Assembly: GCF_000421405.1 (NCBI RefSeq)
Contig: NZ_ATWY01000006.1
Span: 152,223-216,222 of the forward strand
Direction: 5' to 3'
DNA length: 64,000 nucleotides
From: Butyrivibrio sp. NC2007
Lineage (GTDB): Bacteria; Bacillota; Clostridia; Lachnospirales; Lachnospiraceae
Within the stretch, counting starts at the first letter, position 1; each line of letters opens with the position of its first letter. The notes beneath the pieces are model-generated. The model saw only the letters and a list, made by a program, of their open reading frames with translations, searched no databases and was not told where the DNA came from. The translations under genes and the position numbers were made by a program. Of the stretch, positions 15,303 through 23,921 are shown piece by piece.

Positions 15303-16349
15303 TTAAATCATCTCCAGAGCAGCAAAAAGTGACTTAAATCCGTACTTTTCGAACTGCTCTTTGGCCTTTTCTTTATTGATATTGAGTTTGAAATCATCCA
15401 GATTGTCGGATATCGGATAATCTCTGCGGATCTGAGCAAGGTCTTTTGACAAAAAAGCCATGTCCCTGTACTCATTAAGCGCCTTCATAGGGCTGCGACT
15501 GATGCCGAGGTCCTCCTTCCAGGATGTGGCAAGGGTCTTGAGGTCCTTGTCAGTGGGGCAGGCATCGATGGCTTCGTAAATGCCCTCAACGGTGCCATAG
15601 TGCGCAAGAAGCGGGATTGCAGCGCTGCTGACGCCCTTAACTCCGGGGATATTGTCGCTGCTATCGCCCTGAATGCCCTTGAGATCCGGGATCTGCTCGG
15701 GGCGCACGCCGTACTCCTTAAGGCACAGGTCGGGAGTCACTTCGAAAGCCTTGTCTGGAAGGCTTGTGAGCTTCTTGTTCCAGCCAAACTCCGCGCCGTA
15801 CTTGGCCTGGAGCTCGTCGGCTGTCTCCTGCTTGGTCTGAATCAGCCACACTCTGGTGTAGTCGCTGACCAGCTGAAGGTAGTCGTGATCTTTCGTTATT
15901 ATATATGAAGGAATCTGTTTTTCAAATTTCGTTGAGGCGCTGCCAACGATGTCGTCAGCTTCGAAGCGGTCGTCGAACATAACGGGAAGTCCAAGCTCTT
16001 TTAACAAGTCTTCCATGTTCTGGAACTGCTCCTTGAGAGGCTCCGGGGTGTCGCCTCTGTTGCCCTTGTAGTCCGGATATTTCTCGCGCCTGAAGGTGTC
16101 CCTTGTGGTGTCGAAGGCAAACATCATGTGGGTGGGCTTCTGCTCAGCGATGATCTTCAGGATCGTGCGCATCATGCCGTACATGGCGTTTGTGTACTGC
16201 CCCGCGTCGTTATGCATAATCTGGGAAAAGAGCTTTTCCTTCTTCTCTGGGTCTTTTTCAAAAAGCAGAGCCTTCGGGAGGTTGCCGTAGTAGTTGGTAA
16301 CCAGCATGGAACTGCCGTCTATAAGGATGAATTTATCTGTTGTGCTCAT
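15303..16349 (-). CDS. 5'-3' exonuclease (FEN / Pol I N-terminal-like)
   Basis: This 348-residue protein carries the flap-endonuclease acid clusters: FILIDGSSML near the start, MMFAFDTTRDTFRREKYPDYKGNR, DDRFEADDIVG, YIITKDHDYLQLV and the helix-hairpin-helix region IPDLKGIQGDSSDNIPGVKGV. It is a stand-alone version of the N-terminal domain of DNA polymerase I, somewhat longer than usual (often ~290) with extra sequence between the catalytic and HhH parts. By family it removes RNA primers and flaps on DNA in a metal-dependent way. The acyltransferase gene follows 4 bp later. Confidence 0.93.
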   Translation of the reverse strand: MSTTDKFILIDGSSMLVTNYYGNLPKALLFEKDPEKKEKLFSQIMHNDAGQYTNAMYGMMRTILKIIAEQKPTHMMFAFDTTRDTFRREKYPDYKGNRGDTPEPLKEQFQNMEDLLKELGLPVMFDDRFEADDIVGSASTKFEKQIPSYIITKDHDYLQLVSDYTRVWLIQTKQETADELQAKYGAEFGWNKKLTSLPDKAFEVTPDLCLKEYGVRPEQIPDLKGIQGDSSDNIPGVKGVSSAAIPLLAHYGTVEGIYEAIDACPTDKDLKTLATSWKEDLGISRSPMKALNEYRDMAFLSKDLAQIRRDYPISDNLDDFKLNINKEKAKEQFEKYGFKSLFAALEMI

Positions 16350-16481
16350 TTGTTAATCCTTGTTTGCATAATTATCTACTTATTATATAGAAAGATTGGG
16401 TGGCTTGGCAAGCTTGGCGTGGATGCAGAGCCGGCGGCGTTTAGCAGATTTGCAAGCCGCGCAGATCAGTGTCAGCTTGTT

Positions 16482-17030
16482 TCAGAGTGCCTTGGTGAAA
16501 AATCTTGTCATGGCGCTGTGCTTGACGAAGTCCGGGCGCGGTATTTCGTTGTAGTTACATTTCTCATACAGGTGGATTGCGGCTTCTAGGTTGTCGTGGG
16601 TCTCAAGGTATGAGGTTTTAAAGCCTGCTTCGCGCATCTTCTCTTCTATTAAGGCCATCAGGTCATAGCCAAGGCCTTGGCCTTTTACGGAATTGTCCAG
16701 ATAGAGTTTCTGGAGTTCTGCAGTGTCCGGCATCGGGTCAAATCTGGCAAAGCCCACTCCGCCAAGAACTGTGCCTGTGTTGTCGGTCAGGACGTAGTAT
16801 TTGTGGTCTTCGTCGCAATAGTAGTCGCTGAGGTGATCGAGGCCGTCGTCGTAATAGACTGTTCCCGGGATGTCGAGTTTGTGCGCTTTTAAGTTGGTTC
16901 TGATCAGGGCCGCTACGGCTGCGTTGTCTGACGGGGCCATTTCGCGATAGGTGTAGGGCTTGGCATCAGTGTGGGCTCCGGTTTGGGTGCTGGTTTGTGC
17001 GCCATCTTGGGCGCTGGTATTATTATGCAT
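16482..17030 (-). CDS. GNAT-family N-acetyltransferase
   Basis: This 182-residue protein has an acetyl-CoA-binding motif A at LQKLYLDNSVKGQGLGYDLM (QGxGxG type: KGQGLG) preceded by GGVGFARFDPM. The closing strand ETHDNLEAAIHLYEKCNY is typical of GNAT enzymes. The N-terminal ~25 residues (Thr/Ala/Gln/His-rich) are low complexity and may not belong to the fold, but the ATG at 17030 has GGAG upstream and no better start is obvious. It is a lone gene, and its substrate is unknown. Confidence 0.9.
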   Translation of the reverse strand: MHNNTSAQDGAQTSTQTGAHTDAKPYTYREMAPSDNAAVAALIRTNLKAHKLDIPGTVYYDDGLDHLSDYYCDEDHKYYVLTDNTGTVLGGVGFARFDPMPDTAELQKLYLDNSVKGQGLGYDLMALIEEKMREAGFKTSYLETHDNLEAAIHLYEKCNYNEIPRPDFVKHSAMTRFFTKAL

Positions 17031-17110
17031 AGATTAGGTTTACTCCTTGTTCCAAGTAGTACTATTATAGCAGAATTCCTGGTCAGGTTTACCTAGTTTA
17101 TGTTTGCAGA

Positions 17111-17147
17111 AAAATGCCGGTACATTGGCAAGATGTACCGGCTTTTA
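17111..17147 (-). terminator. Hairpin terminator downstream of GH114-like gene
   Basis: GCCGGTACAT (17116-17125) pairs with ATGTACCGGC (17133-17142). A T run follows on the minus strand and a shorter one on the plus strand. The 200 bp between it and the lipoprotein stop holds short TTAGC/GCTAA inverted repeats and no gene. Confidence 0.75.
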
Positions 17148-17349
17148 GGTAGGAGATTTCTTATGACTATTGTATTCCAAGTGACTTGGCATTGCCACCT
17201 GGTTAGTCTGAGCCGCTAAGCTTGGCGAGCTATAGTGGCTCGTATGTTGTTTTTGATTGTTAGCTTTTGCTAACATGGTTATATTAGCATAGGCTAACAT
17301 GAAATGCAAGGGGGAAATTGAATTTTTTGCAAATTTCTTTTAAAAAGAA

Positions 17350-18177
17350 CTAATTGTAATAATTCAGTTCGATAGAAGGGGATACATAGTACTTGTAATT
17401 GTGCTTATGGCAATAGCTTTTGATTTTTGCCGCAATAAAGGGATTTCTGGTGTATTCCAGAAGATAAATCTCGATACCCTGAGATGAATATTTCTCGATA
17501 TAATCTTTGAAATACTCCCTGTCGTCTTTTGTACTTGCAGAAAAATGCCCGCTGTTCCAATCTATTCTTGTAAAAACAGATTCCTGATTGATTCCGGTGA
17601 TGATGTCATCTGCTCTGCCACCACCGGCAGTATAGGCCTCGACAAATGCATCTCCGCCGTTCACTATAACATCAGCGCCCGTGGACTTAAGGCCTTCCAT
17701 GATAACAGAAAGGCCTTCAAGTATCTCAGCTGTGGGGTACTGATAATAAACGTCGCAGTTGTCCACAAAATATCCATCAATTCCTTTTTCTAACAACTCC
17801 GGCGCAAGTGTTTCAAGCACAAAATCCTGCCAGATCGGCGAAGATACGTCGATCCATCTTTCCTCATCCCAATGCTCATAGTTGCCAAGAGTCAGGCTTT
17901 GGTATTCATCGTAGTAGGTGCGGAATGTTTCAAGAGATCCGACGTTGATGTAACTGTATACTTTGTGTCCCTGCTGTTTGAAGCTTTCTATGGACTCTTT
18001 TTCATAATACTGCGCGTCAATTACCACTGTTTCATACGCAGAAAGCCTCTCCAGGTCATCTTCATAGCTTAAAAACACTCCGTACTGATCGTCGTTATAG
18101 GAACAGGACGTGATTATAAGGGATATAAGTGTCGTGGCTATAAATGCCACGGCTATAATAGGGCTATATTTCTTCAT
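17350..18177 (-). CDS. GH114-like lipoprotein (endo-alpha-1,4-polygalactosaminidase family)
   Basis: This 275-residue protein starts with a lipoprotein signal (MKKYSPIIAVAFIATTLIS, then LIITSC), so Cys25 is probably lipid-anchored outside the membrane. The mature part follows the TIM-barrel pattern of GH114/TM1410: VVIDAQYY, KVYSYINVGSLE, WIDVSSPIW, GIDGYFVDNCDVY and VIVNGGDAF, ending LLEYTRNPF and KYYVSPSIELN. GH114 enzymes cleave alpha-1,4-galactosamine-rich exopolysaccharide. The Asp residues in YFVDN and the Glu in YLLEY fit active-site positions, but the substrate here is not known. It lies 17 bp after a PD-(D/E)XK-like gene on the same strand. Confidence 0.83.
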   Translation of the reverse strand: MKKYSPIIAVAFIATTLISLIITSCSYNDDQYGVFLSYEDDLERLSAYETVVIDAQYYEKESIESFKQQGHKVYSYINVGSLETFRTYYDEYQSLTLGNYEHWDEERWIDVSSPIWQDFVLETLAPELLEKGIDGYFVDNCDVYYQYPTAEILEGLSVIMEGLKSTGADVIVNGGDAFVEAYTAGGGRADDIITGINQESVFTRIDWNSGHFSASTKDDREYFKDYIEKYSSQGIEIYLLEYTRNPFIAAKIKSYCHKHNYKYYVSPSIELNYYN

Positions 18178-18194
18178 AATAGGCTAGTATAGCA

Positions 18195-18959
18195 TCATAT
18201 GAGGTAGCGCTCAATTACATCTATGACAGCTTCCATTGTGAAGGGATGCTTTTTGTCCTCAAAGGTCATGATCAGATTAACTCCGGGAATATATCCATTG
18301 TTGAAGTACAGTTTAAGCTTTCGGCTTGTCTTTTCAACATATTTGGGATCGTCTATCCTGCCAAAATGTTCCCAAATGATCAGCTTCTGATTTCTGCGAC
18401 TTTTAAGAATAAAGTCAGGATAAAGCTCCACTCCATCAAGCACAAGTTTATTTTCATAACGATATGCTATTCCTTCAGCTAAAAGTCCATCTGCTATGCT
18501 GGCTTCTGACTTGGAGCGCACCTTTTCTCCTCTAATTGTTGGGTGCGTTAGTTTTTCAGGGTACTTCAGGTTTTTCTCATAAGGCTCGTTTTCCCAATTA
18601 ACATCTACAAGGAGCTCTCTGTAGGGAGATGTCTTTTGCAGGAATCTCTTGTAGTTGACTTCGCTGCAATTTACCAAGTAGCGCTCAATACAGTGAAGCT
18701 CATTTTGCTTGTCCAGCATAACTGCTCGGTCATAGGCTTTTCTGGCAAGCTTCTTAGCCTGCATCAGATTTTCTCTCTTAATGTATGTGCGGGAATACTT
18801 GCCATCTTTTTCTTTTCGCTGAACATACCATTGAGGCTTGCCTTTCGAGGCGCTGATCACAAGTGTTCCCTTGGGATAGCGCTCAATATCCTTTCTCAGT
18901 TTTGCAATTTCCTTTACCAGCTGCTTTTTTCTGGCGGTGTAAAATTTTTTCCTTTGCAT
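18195..18959 (-). CDS. PD-(D/E)XK nuclease-like protein, paralogue of the 47.1-kb gene
   Basis: This protein of about 254 residues has a basic helical N-terminal half (RKKQLVKEIAKLRKDIERY) and a C-terminal restriction-endonuclease-like core: RGEKVRSKSEASIADGLLAE, then VELYPDFIL (Asp) and KLIIWEHFGRIDD (Glu-His). SKSE, PDF and WEH mark the PD-(D/E)XK fold. I chose the ATG at 18959 (AAAAGGAGACT before it) over the GTG at 19043. From there it lines up end to end with the protein at 47089-47913. A nuclease role, perhaps in defence or repair, is inferred. The region upstream is a 1.4-kb gene-free stretch. Confidence 0.72.
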   Translation of the reverse strand: MQRKKFYTARKKQLVKEIAKLRKDIERYPKGTLVISASKGKPQWYVQRKEKDGKYSRTYIKRENLMQAKKLARKAYDRAVMLDKQNELHCIERYLVNCSEVNYKRFLQKTSPYRELLVDVNWENEPYEKNLKYPEKLTHPTIRGEKVRSKSEASIADGLLAEGIAYRYENKLVLDGVELYPDFILKSRRNQKLIIWEHFGRIDDPKYVEKTSRKLKLYFNNGYIPGVNLIMTFEDKKHPFTMEAVIDVIERYLI

Positions 18960-19370
18960 AGTCTCCTTTTCCGCACGTAACAAATATGTGGAAAAAGACA
19001 ACTCGGCATATCTGTACATGCTTATGTAATTTCTTTTATCCACGATTAAGTGCCTGTGGATGCGGCAAAAAACAATAATCCGGGGAAATTTGGAAGAATA
19101 TCCTGGGAATCCCTAGAAACAAGGATGATTGTATCAGAATGAATTCGATTTGTGAAGTGGAAAAAGAGGATTGGTTTCATAAAATATAATAGGACACAAA
19201 ATATTCACATTTTCATATCTGTTCTGACTGTTGGTCAGCGGGAATTGTCAGACAACTTTTTGTTCGGATTTATGCGGGTTATACGGGTGTCGTGAAACTT
19301 TTTTCCAAACAGAATTTAATGCTCGAAGAATTATGTTGCAAAACGGTAATAAATTTTATCATTTTATATT

Positions 19371-19400
19371 GAATGCAATGTAATGCTTATGATATATTTC
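19371..19400 (+). promoter_or_regulatory. Possible promoter of the 19.4-kb RNA
   Basis: TTGAAT followed after 18 bp by TATATT lies just before the GC-richer, hairpin-dense stretch. It is a weak consensus and is cited only because a strong terminator closes the same interval. Confidence 0.35.
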
Positions 19401-19404
19401 CACT

Positions 19405-19808
19405 TGCGTCGCGCTACGAGAGTCTGCCTGAGCATCACAAGAGGCGTTCGCCAAAAGAGCTCACGGCAAAGCATCACAGGTAGGGTACGCACAGCCTGAC
19501 TTTTGATAGCATCTAATTCACCGTTTTTATGAAAAGATGTGCGAGGTGAGTAACTTGTCAAAGGGATATTCACCATTATGTGTCCTCGTGGTCACAGAGA
19601 AGCCTTCAAGGCAAAAAGTCGACCGGACATCAGACTGGACGATCGTCCAAAAGTCCGTGGTCATGCATCAAGAATCTGCGATTTCCGGACTGGAAGTCAT
19701 CCTCAACCCGGATTCCTGATAGCGTCTTAAGATTGTTTATGATGTGAAATTTATTGATTTGTTTTTTAGAGCAAGTAGCTTTACTCCGGCTGCTTGCTCT
19801 TTTTTTGT
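19405..19808 (+). ncRNA. Candidate structured non-coding RNA of ~400 nt
   Basis: The stretch is GC-richer than its surroundings, has no convincing gene in any frame, and ends in a strong plus-strand terminator. It is dense in short hairpins: GGCGTTCGCC (19443), GCATCT...AGATGTGC, GGTGAG...TTCACC, GCCTTCAAGGC (19601), GGACGATCGTCC (19637) nested in CCGGAC...GTCCG. GCATCACA appears twice. It lacks the tmRNA start GGGGnTG...TCGACAGGG and the RNase P GAGGAAAGTCC. What it is remains unknown. Confidence 0.45.
19768..19807 (+). terminator. Strong terminator closing the candidate RNA
   Basis: AGAGCAAGTAGC (19768-19779) pairs with GCTGCTTGCTCT (19789-19800), with one G-T pair, and is followed by seven T. 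No protein gene reads into it from the left, which implies a non-coding transcript. Confidence 0.9.
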
Positions 19809-19848
19809 TTATGACTTTTATGTATTAGTCAATTTATGTATTAATGCA

Positions 19849-19932
19849 ATTATGTATTTTTATATTAATGTAATTATGTATTTTTATATTGATGTAATTA
19901 TGGCTTTTTATATTGATGTAATTATGGCTTTT
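19849..19932. repeat. 24-bp tandem repeat, ~3.5 copies
   Basis: The unit ATTATGTATTTTTATATTAA followed by TGTA starts at 19849, 19873, 19897 and 19921, with the change GTA to GGC in the later copies. It is AT-rich DNA between the candidate RNA and the dispersed element. Confidence 0.85.
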
Positions 19933-19984
19933 TGGCTTTTTGGGCCTTGGTTCTGCATCACAACAGCAACTATATGGGCTCCAT

Positions 19985-20238
19985 GGTATGATTTGATTTT
20001 TTAATTGCATCACAAAAATTGGTATATGAAAAAATAGTTGGAAATTACAAACCTCTACGTTTGAAAAATTTCATGACTAACACAGAGGCTACATCACAGC
20101 TACCGGCTCCACGGGACTTTGTGATGTGGTTTTGTGCCAATACAGTCGTGGGCCGTCAAAATCCTTTTTGCAATTTCCAACTATTTTTAATATAGAAGGA
20201 CGTTGTGGGGTGGTCGAAATCACGTTTCCAACCAACGT
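19985..20238 (+). repeat. Dispersed ~255-bp element with nested inverted repeats, copy B
   Basis: This copy has the inner arms AATAGTTGGAAATTACAAA (from 20033) and TTTTTGCAATTTCCAACTAT (from 20165), plus the conserved right end GTTGTGGGGTGGTCG and CGTTTCCAACCAACGT. The left outer arm is not clear. It shares TTTTTTAATTGCATCACAAA with copy A and AAAAATAGTTGGAAAT with copy C. Confidence 0.85.
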
Positions 20239-20363
20239 ACATTTTAGGTCGCCATGTGATGCACTTTTCCCTAGCCATGGATCAAATAGAAGCAAAAAAG
20301 CACAGGATGACAATAAATGCTACTGAATAGGTATGGTTTGTAGAAAAAAACAGACTAAATAGC

Positions 20364-20404
20364 ACAAAAAAACGCCGCATACCTGATAATCCAGGCTGCG
20401 GCGA
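20364..20404 (-). terminator. Terminator of cytidylate-kinase-like gene
   Basis: CGCCGCA...CCTG pairs with CAGG.CTGCGGCG across 20373-20403 and is followed on the minus strand by seven T. Confidence 0.85.
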
Positions 20405-20490
20405 ACACTTGCACAAATAGGCTTTCCTAAGCCATATATATTTCCATAATCATAATCTATGGTTAAATATAAATCGTCAGATATACATCA

Positions 20491-21129
20491 TCAATCAAAT
20501 ATATCCTCACCAAATCTAACCTTGCAGTGAGCCTTGATAGCTTCCACGCACTTATCGAAGCCAAGCTTGCTGCTGTCGAGGCAGAGGTCGTAGTTCATGG
20601 CGTCGGTCCACTTCTGGCCGGTGTGGTGTTCGTAGTAGACTGCACGGAACTTGTCCTCCTGGGCCATGAACTTTACAAGTTCATCGTGAGGAAGGCTCTT
20701 AACCTTGGCTGCCTGTTCCTCGAGGAATGGCTGTGGCGCATGGACAAAGACACTGAGGACGTTGTCGTAGTCCTTAAGGACGAAGTCTGCACATCTTCCG
20801 ACGATGACACAGCTGGTGGTTTCTGCAAGTCTCTTGATAACCTTGGCCTGGTAGTTGAAAAGGTTGGCCTCGGATGTAAATTCCTTGCTGTCAGGGCCGA
20901 TGAGTTCGCCCTTATATACGTTTACCGGAGTCTTGAAAAATCCGGTATTTCTTACTCTCTCGTCTGCATCGAGGAAAAGTCCAAGGCTAATGCCACTCTC
21001 CTCAGAAGCAAGATGAATAAGTTCATGGTCGTAGTAATGTATTCCAAGATCATTGGCCAGCATCTCACCGACAGTTCTGCCACCGCTACCGTACTGACGC
21101 GCAATTGTGATGACGATATTCCTCTTCAT
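20491..21129 (-). CDS. Cytidylate kinase-like family protein
   Basis: This 212-residue P-loop protein begins MKRNIVITIARQYGSGGRTV, an unusual Walker A (ARQYGSGGR) typical of the cytidylate_kin2 family. It continues LGIHYYDHELIHLASEESG and CVIVGRCADFVLKDY. The family is related to CMP kinase, but members of this type are widespread in Clostridia beside true cmk, and their substrate is unproven. The gene stands alone between a terminator and the livF end, in the same orientation as the liv operon 150 bp away. Confidence 0.9.
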   Translation of the reverse strand: MKRNIVITIARQYGSGGRTVGEMLANDLGIHYYDHELIHLASEESGISLGLFLDADERVRNTGFFKTPVNVYKGELIGPDSKEFTSEANLFNYQAKVIKRLAETTSCVIVGRCADFVLKDYDNVLSVFVHAPQPFLEEQAAKVKSLPHDELVKFMAQEDKFRAVYYEHHTGQKWTDAMNYDLCLDSSKLGFDKCVEAIKAHCKVRFGEDIFD

Positions 21130-21281
21130 CCCTCAAATCCCTCCATACTAAAGCATAAATACCTTCTACATAAATTATACTTCCAAATCACCTTCAAAAA
21201 CAGTATCGTGCATTAATTCAAATACAGAAATGATTCTTATCCAAAAACCATTTCTGTATATTACTACATATTCAACTCTAC

Positions 21282-21998
21282 TTACTCGCCCAGGTATGCC
21301 TTCCTGATTGCTTCATCATTAAGAAGGTCCTTCGCATCGCCCTCTTTGGAAATGCTGCCTGTCTCAAGAACGTAGGCTCTGTTTGCGATAGAGAGCGCCT
21401 TACGCGCATTCTGCTCAACCAGGAGCACGGTAACACCGTCTTTGTTGACGTCCTGGATGATGTTGAAGATCTCGTTAACGAAGATTGGTGAAAGCCCCAT
21501 TGAAGGCTCGTCCATGAGGATCAGGTCCGGATGAGACATAAGTGCTCTTCCCATAGCAAGCATCTGCTGCTCACCACCTGAAAGTGTGCCGGCAAGCTGG
21601 TTCTTACGCTCTTCAAGTCTAGGGAATCTCTTGTAGATATCCTGAAGTGTAGCCTCCATCTCAGCCTTATCTGATCTTGTGTAAGCACCCATCTTAAGGT
21701 TCTGAAGAACTGTCATCTCAGCAAATACTCGTCTTCCCTCAGGAACCTGGGCCATTCCAAGACTTACGATCTTGTGGCTGGGAGTCTTGGTAAGCTCGAC
21801 GCCCTTATACTTGATCTCTCCTGTCTCAGCCTTGAGAAGGCCTGACAAGCTGTGAAGTGTGGTGGTCTTACCTGCGCCGTTAGCACCAATCAGGGCTACG
21901 ATCTCACCTTTATCAACGTGGAAAGAAATGCCCTTGAGAGCCTGGATCACGCCATAATATACACTTAGATCTTTTACTTCTAAGATTGGTTCAGCCAT
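21282..21998 (-). CDS. livF: Branched-chain amino acid ABC transporter ATP-binding protein LivF
   Basis: This 238-residue ABC ATPase has Walker A GANGAGKTT, the signature LSGGEQQMLAMGRALM, Walker B LILMDEPSMGLSP and the H-loop region LLVEQNARKAL, where the usual H-loop histidine is replaced as in other LivF proteins (VEQN). LSVYYGVIQALKGISFHVDK is the typical LivF opening. It is the last gene of livJHMGF and sits 50 bp after livG. With LivG it drives import of Leu/Ile/Val or related amino acids. No terminator of clear strength is visible after it. Confidence 0.95.
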   Translation of the reverse strand: MAEPILEVKDLSVYYGVIQALKGISFHVDKGEIVALIGANGAGKTTTLHSLSGLLKAETGEIKYKGVELTKTPSHKIVSLGMAQVPEGRRVFAEMTVLQNLKMGAYTRSDKAEMEATLQDIYKRFPRLEERKNQLAGTLSGGEQQMLAMGRALMSHPDLILMDEPSMGLSPIFVNEIFNIIQDVNKDGVTVLLVEQNARKALSIANRAYVLETGSISKEGDAKDLLNDEAIRKAYLGE

Positions 21999-22048
21999 AA
22001 AAATAACCTCGTAAAAAATTTAATTTCATAGAGAAGTTTTGCGCCAAA

Positions 22049-22807
22049 TCACTCACCCAAATACGCTGTAATAACTTCCGGATTATTCAGCACGTCCTTG
22101 GTATCGCCCTGGCAAAGCACGCGGCCAAAGTTCAGCACTGTCAGCTTCTCGCAAATACCTGAAACAAGCTTCATATCATGCTCGATCAGAAGGATTGTCA
22201 TATTAAACTCCCTGCGGACAAGTGCGATGGTGTCCATCAGCTCTTTTGTCTCATTAGGGTTCATGCCGGCTGCCGGCTCATCAAGCAGAAGGAGCTTGGG
22301 GCTTGTTGCCATGGCTCTCGCGATCTCGAGCTTACGCTGCTTACCGTAAGGTAGGTTGGCGGCTAAATAGTCACGCTCAAGGTCCAGTCCAAAGACCTGT
22401 AGAAGGCGCATGGCCTCGTCGTCCATCTCCTTCTCCACCCTCTTGTAATTGCCGATGTGGAGCATGCCCTCGAGGGCGCTGTATTTGTAATGCTCGGAAA
22501 GTCCGACCTTTACGTTGTCGATAACAGACATGTTCTTGAAAAGTCTGATGTTCTGGAAGGTTCTGGCGATTCCGGCGTGGTTGATCTCGATGGTGCTCTT
22601 ACGAGTGATGTCCTCGCCGTCAAGCCTGATGATTCCTTCGTTTGGCTTATATACACCAGTCAGAAGGTTGAAAACTGTGGTCTTTCCGGCGCCGTTAGGT
22701 CCGATAAGTCCGTAGAGCTCGCCCTTTTCAATCTGTACGTTAAAGTTATCAACGGCGCGAAGTCCGCCGAATGAAATGCTCAGGTTGTTTACTTCAAGAA
22801 GTGCCAT
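22049..22807 (-). CDS. livG: Branched-chain amino acid ABC transporter ATP-binding protein LivG
   Basis: This 252-residue ABC ATPase has Walker A GPNGAGKTT, signature LPYGKQRKLEIARAMA (the LivG variant of LSGGQ), Walker B LLLLDEPAAGMNP and H-loop TILLIEHDMKLV. The insertion before the signature (SEHYKYSALEGMLHIGNYKR) and the terminal TAYLGE are LivG traits. It begins directly after livM and pairs with LivF as the ATPase dimer on the LivHM channel. Confidence 0.96.
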   Translation of the reverse strand: MALLEVNNLSISFGGLRAVDNFNVQIEKGELYGLIGPNGAGKTTVFNLLTGVYKPNEGIIRLDGEDITRKSTIEINHAGIARTFQNIRLFKNMSVIDNVKVGLSEHYKYSALEGMLHIGNYKRVEKEMDDEAMRLLQVFGLDLERDYLAANLPYGKQRKLEIARAMATSPKLLLLDEPAAGMNPNETKELMDTIALVRREFNMTILLIEHDMKLVSGICEKLTVLNFGRVLCQGDTKDVLNNPEVITAYLGE

Positions 22808-23884
22808 TTAAGCCACCCCCTTATTTCTGCGGAAGATAATTCGACCGATTAAGCCGAACATTCCGCTCTTTCCAAATTTCTTTTCCCTCCAGGCGATGAT
22901 CTTGGGTGACCAGTTAACGATCATCATCACGATCAGAATGATGGAGTAGATCAGCATTCTGTAGGTGTTAAGGCCTCTGAGCAGCTCAGGAAGCATGTAC
23001 AGGATGCAGGCAGCGATGACGCTTCCGCGGATATTTCCGATTCCGCCCAGTACCACGTAAACCAGGATCATGATCGATGCGTTGTAGCCGAAGTACTGTG
23101 AAGAAGCCGTCAGGGTTGTGATGTTATGGGAGAAAAGAACTCCCGCAGCCCCTGCAATTGCAGCAGAAATGGTAAATGCCATCATCTTGTAGCCTGTAAC
23201 GTTGATGCCTGTTGCTTCTGCGGCGATATAGTTGTCGCGGATGGCCATGATCGCACGACCGTCGCGAGAATTGATAAGATTCTGAACTATGAAAAGAGAT
23301 ATCAGAAGCACCACAATTCCAATGGTGAAATTAGCGTTATGAGGTGTTCCGGTGATTCCCATGGCGCCGTTGACGATGACGTTTCCGTCGGCCTCCATGT
23401 TAAGATCCATGGCGCTCTTCATATTCATATGAAGGCCCTTGGAGTCGATTCCGATGTAAAAAGAGTTGATGACGTTCTTGATGATCTCACCAAAAGCCAG
23501 GGTTACGATTGCCAGGTAGTCACCTTTAAGGCGCAGTACCGGGATTCCGATAAGGAAGCCAAACAGCGCAGCTACGCCGATTCCGATGATGAAAGCAATG
23601 ATGAATCTCGGAACTGTGGGAAGTACGTTCTCTGTTGCTTTGGAAAAGAATGCGCTGGAGAAAGCTCCGAGGCACATAAAGCCGCAGTGTCCGATGGAGA
23701 GCTCACCAAGGATTCCGACGCACAGGTTCAGGGCCACAGCAATGACAGCGTAATATGTCATGGGCACCAAAAGACCTTTCAGATGGCTTGAGAGATTGCC
23801 CGTCAGCATCAGGATTTCAAATACGATATAGGCAAAAATTACGATGCCGTAGGTTATGAGATTGTTCTTGGTGATTTTATTCAT
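22808..23884 (-). CDS. livM: Branched-chain amino acid ABC transporter permease LivM
   Basis: This protein of about 358 residues has some ten membrane helices and the LivM core: AVIAVALNLCVGILGELSIG, GFMCLGAFSSAF, LRLKGDYLAIVTLAFGEI and ESATGI-like GRAIMAIRDNYIAAEATGIN, then VYVVLGGIGNIRGSVIAA. GGAG eight bases before the ATG at 23884 favours that start over a GTG three codons upstream. The C-terminal basic tail after WREKKFGKSGMFG may contact LivG. It forms the translocation channel with LivH. Confidence 0.95.
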   Translation of the reverse strand: MNKITKNNLITYGIVIFAYIVFEILMLTGNLSSHLKGLLVPMTYYAVIAVALNLCVGILGELSIGHCGFMCLGAFSSAFFSKATENVLPTVPRFIIAFIIGIGVAALFGFLIGIPVLRLKGDYLAIVTLAFGEIIKNVINSFYIGIDSKGLHMNMKSAMDLNMEADGNVIVNGAMGITGTPHNANFTIGIVVLLISLFIVQNLINSRDGRAIMAIRDNYIAAEATGINVTGYKMMAFTISAAIAGAAGVLFSHNITTLTASSQYFGYNASIMILVYVVLGGIGNIRGSVIAACILYMLPELLRGLNTYRMLIYSIILIVMMIVNWSPKIIAWREKKFGKSGMFGLIGRIIFRRNKGVA

Positions 23885-23921
23885 AGTTCGCACTCCATAT
23901 AGAATAATTTCATGTTTTTGA

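Noticed and set aside
19364..19719. Short frames on both strands (19364-19576, 19537-19719)
   Set aside because: They lie in the hairpin-rich interval, lack ribosome-binding sites and show no protein-like pattern; a non-coding RNA fits better.
19405..19808. tmRNA or RNase P RNA
   Set aside because: Neither the tmRNA 5' block with a tag frame ending ALAA nor the RNase P GAGGAAAGTCC block is present.
20527..21216. 229-codon plus-strand frame
   Set aside because: It is the antisense shadow of the cytidylate-kinase-like gene, which has a clear P-loop and start.
23126..23791. 221-codon plus-strand frame
   Set aside because: It is antisense to livM; its His/Asp/Ser-rich translation is a shadow of hydrophobic codons.
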